Assembly (NCBI GenBank): GCA_013001485.1
Contig: JABDMN010000310.1
Span: 1-7,278, forward strand
Direction of reading: 5' to 3'
Origin: Acidimicrobiia bacterium
GTDB taxonomy: Bacteria; Actinomycetota; Acidimicrobiia; Spongiisociales; UBA5794
DNA length: 7,278 nucleotides
A program made the translations under genes and the position numbers. Below the pieces are notes generated by a model. It was given only the letters and a program-made list of their open reading frames with translations, searched no databases and was not told the origin of the DNA. Shown one piece after another: positions 6,694 to 7,278 of this stretch (the first letter of the stretch is position 1; each line of letters begins with the position of its first letter).

Positions 6694-7278
6694 CTACAGG
6701 TCGTCGAGAGCTCCAAGCACCGACTCGATCGCCTTCTTACCGTCGGCGAACAGCATCATCGTGTTGTCGTTGTAGAACAGCGGGTTGTCGATGCCGGCGA
6801 AACCGGGGGAGAGGCTGCGCTTCACCACGATCACCGTCTTGGCGAGGTCGACTTCGAGGATCGGCATCCCGTAGATGGCGCTCCCGGCGTCATCTCTGGC
6901 TGACGGGTTCACGACATCGTTCGCTCCGATGACCAGGACCACGTCGGTCTGAGGAAGCATCGGGTTCGATTGGTCGAGATCAGCCAGCTGGTCGTAGGGG
7001 ACGTCGGCCTCGGCCAGCAGCACGTTCATGTGCCCCGGCATGCGACCGGCGACCGGGTGGATGGCGTAGGTGACCTTGACTCCGCGTCGTTCCAACTCGT
7101 CGGCGAGTTTCCGGGTGACGTGTTGCGCCTGGGCGACGGCAAGCCCGTACCCGGGCACGATCATGGCCGAGTCGGCGTATCCGAGGGCAATCGCAACGTC
7201 GTCGGGAGTGGCGCGGTTGACGGGCTTGTCGCCCACGTCGGCGGTGGCCGTGGTGCCGCCAAAGCCGCTGAAGAGGAC
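6694..7278 (-). CDS. pntB: NAD(P) transhydrogenase subunit beta, C-terminal NADP-binding domain (partial)
   Basis: The reading frame is open to the right edge, so only the last 194 residues are seen; the complete protein is usually about 460 residues, with membrane helices before this part. The fragment begins in the linker after the membrane domain and holds all of domain III, which binds NADP(H) on the cytoplasmic face. It includes VPGYGLAVAQAQ (41-52), HPVAGRMPGHMNVLLAEA (74-91), VLVIGANDVVNP (114-125), the KRSLSPGFAG segment (153-162) and NPLFYNDNTMMLF (165-177). These match E. coli PntB nearly block for block. The enzyme uses the proton gradient to make NADPH from NADH and NADP+, together with PntA, whose gene is expected beyond the window. 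A GTG at 7236 lies within the domain linker and is not the real start. The stop is 9 bases before the nitroreductase ATG, which suggests an operon. Confidence 0.96.
   Translation of the reverse strand, partial: VLFSGFGGTTATADVGDKPVNRATPDDVAIALGYADSAMIVPGYGLAVAQAQHVTRKLADELERRGVKVTYAIHPVAGRMPGHMNVLLAEADVPYDQLADLDQSNPMLPQTDVVLVIGANDVVNPSARDDAGSAIYGMPILEVDLAKTVIVVKRSLSPGFAGIDNPLFYNDNTMMLFADGKKAIESVLGALDDL

Overview
The window is GC-rich and almost fully coding, with short or overlapping gene junctions and frequent GTG/TTG starts. Gene content points to an actinobacterium (Actinomycetota). Likely support comes from the pairing of a LigD-Pol-like/Prim-PolC primase-polymerase with a LigC-type ATP-dependent DNA ligase, as in mycobacteria and streptomycetes. 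The genus cannot be told from this sequence; an uncultured or environmental lineage, for example Acidimicrobiia, is possible but is only a guess.

Layout. Two genes lie on the + strand: the C-terminal end of a primase-polymerase (cut by the left window edge) and, in a 4-base GTGA overlap, a class I SAM-dependent methyltransferase. They meet a long minus-strand array with only 17 bases between the converging stop codons. Read in its own direction, the array starts at the right edge with the NADP-binding end of pntB (transhydrogenase beta subunit, cut by the window edge). A nitroreductase-family flavoprotein follows, then an ABC exporter ATPase and its ABC-2 permease, which overlap by 4 bases. 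A 67-base gap follows, holding a possible promoter and a perfect palindrome. The last three genes are tightly packed: an archaeal-type S-adenosylmethionine synthase, the DNA ligase LigC, and a P-loop kinase of unknown substrate that starts on a TTG overlapping the ligC stop codon.

How the genes may work together. Prim-PolC and LigC are known partners in mycobacterial base excision and gap repair, so the left half reads as a DNA repair locus with a methyltransferase and a putative kinase built into its two transcription units. The SAM synthase directly upstream of ligC could supply the methyltransferase, but this is inference from proximity. The right half (transhydrogenase, nitroreductase, exporter) looks like redox and export functions transcribed in the same direction. 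No RNA genes, CRISPR arrays, insertion sequences or tandem repeats were recognised. The only gene-free stretch longer than a few tens of bases is the 67-base gap before the SAM synthase.
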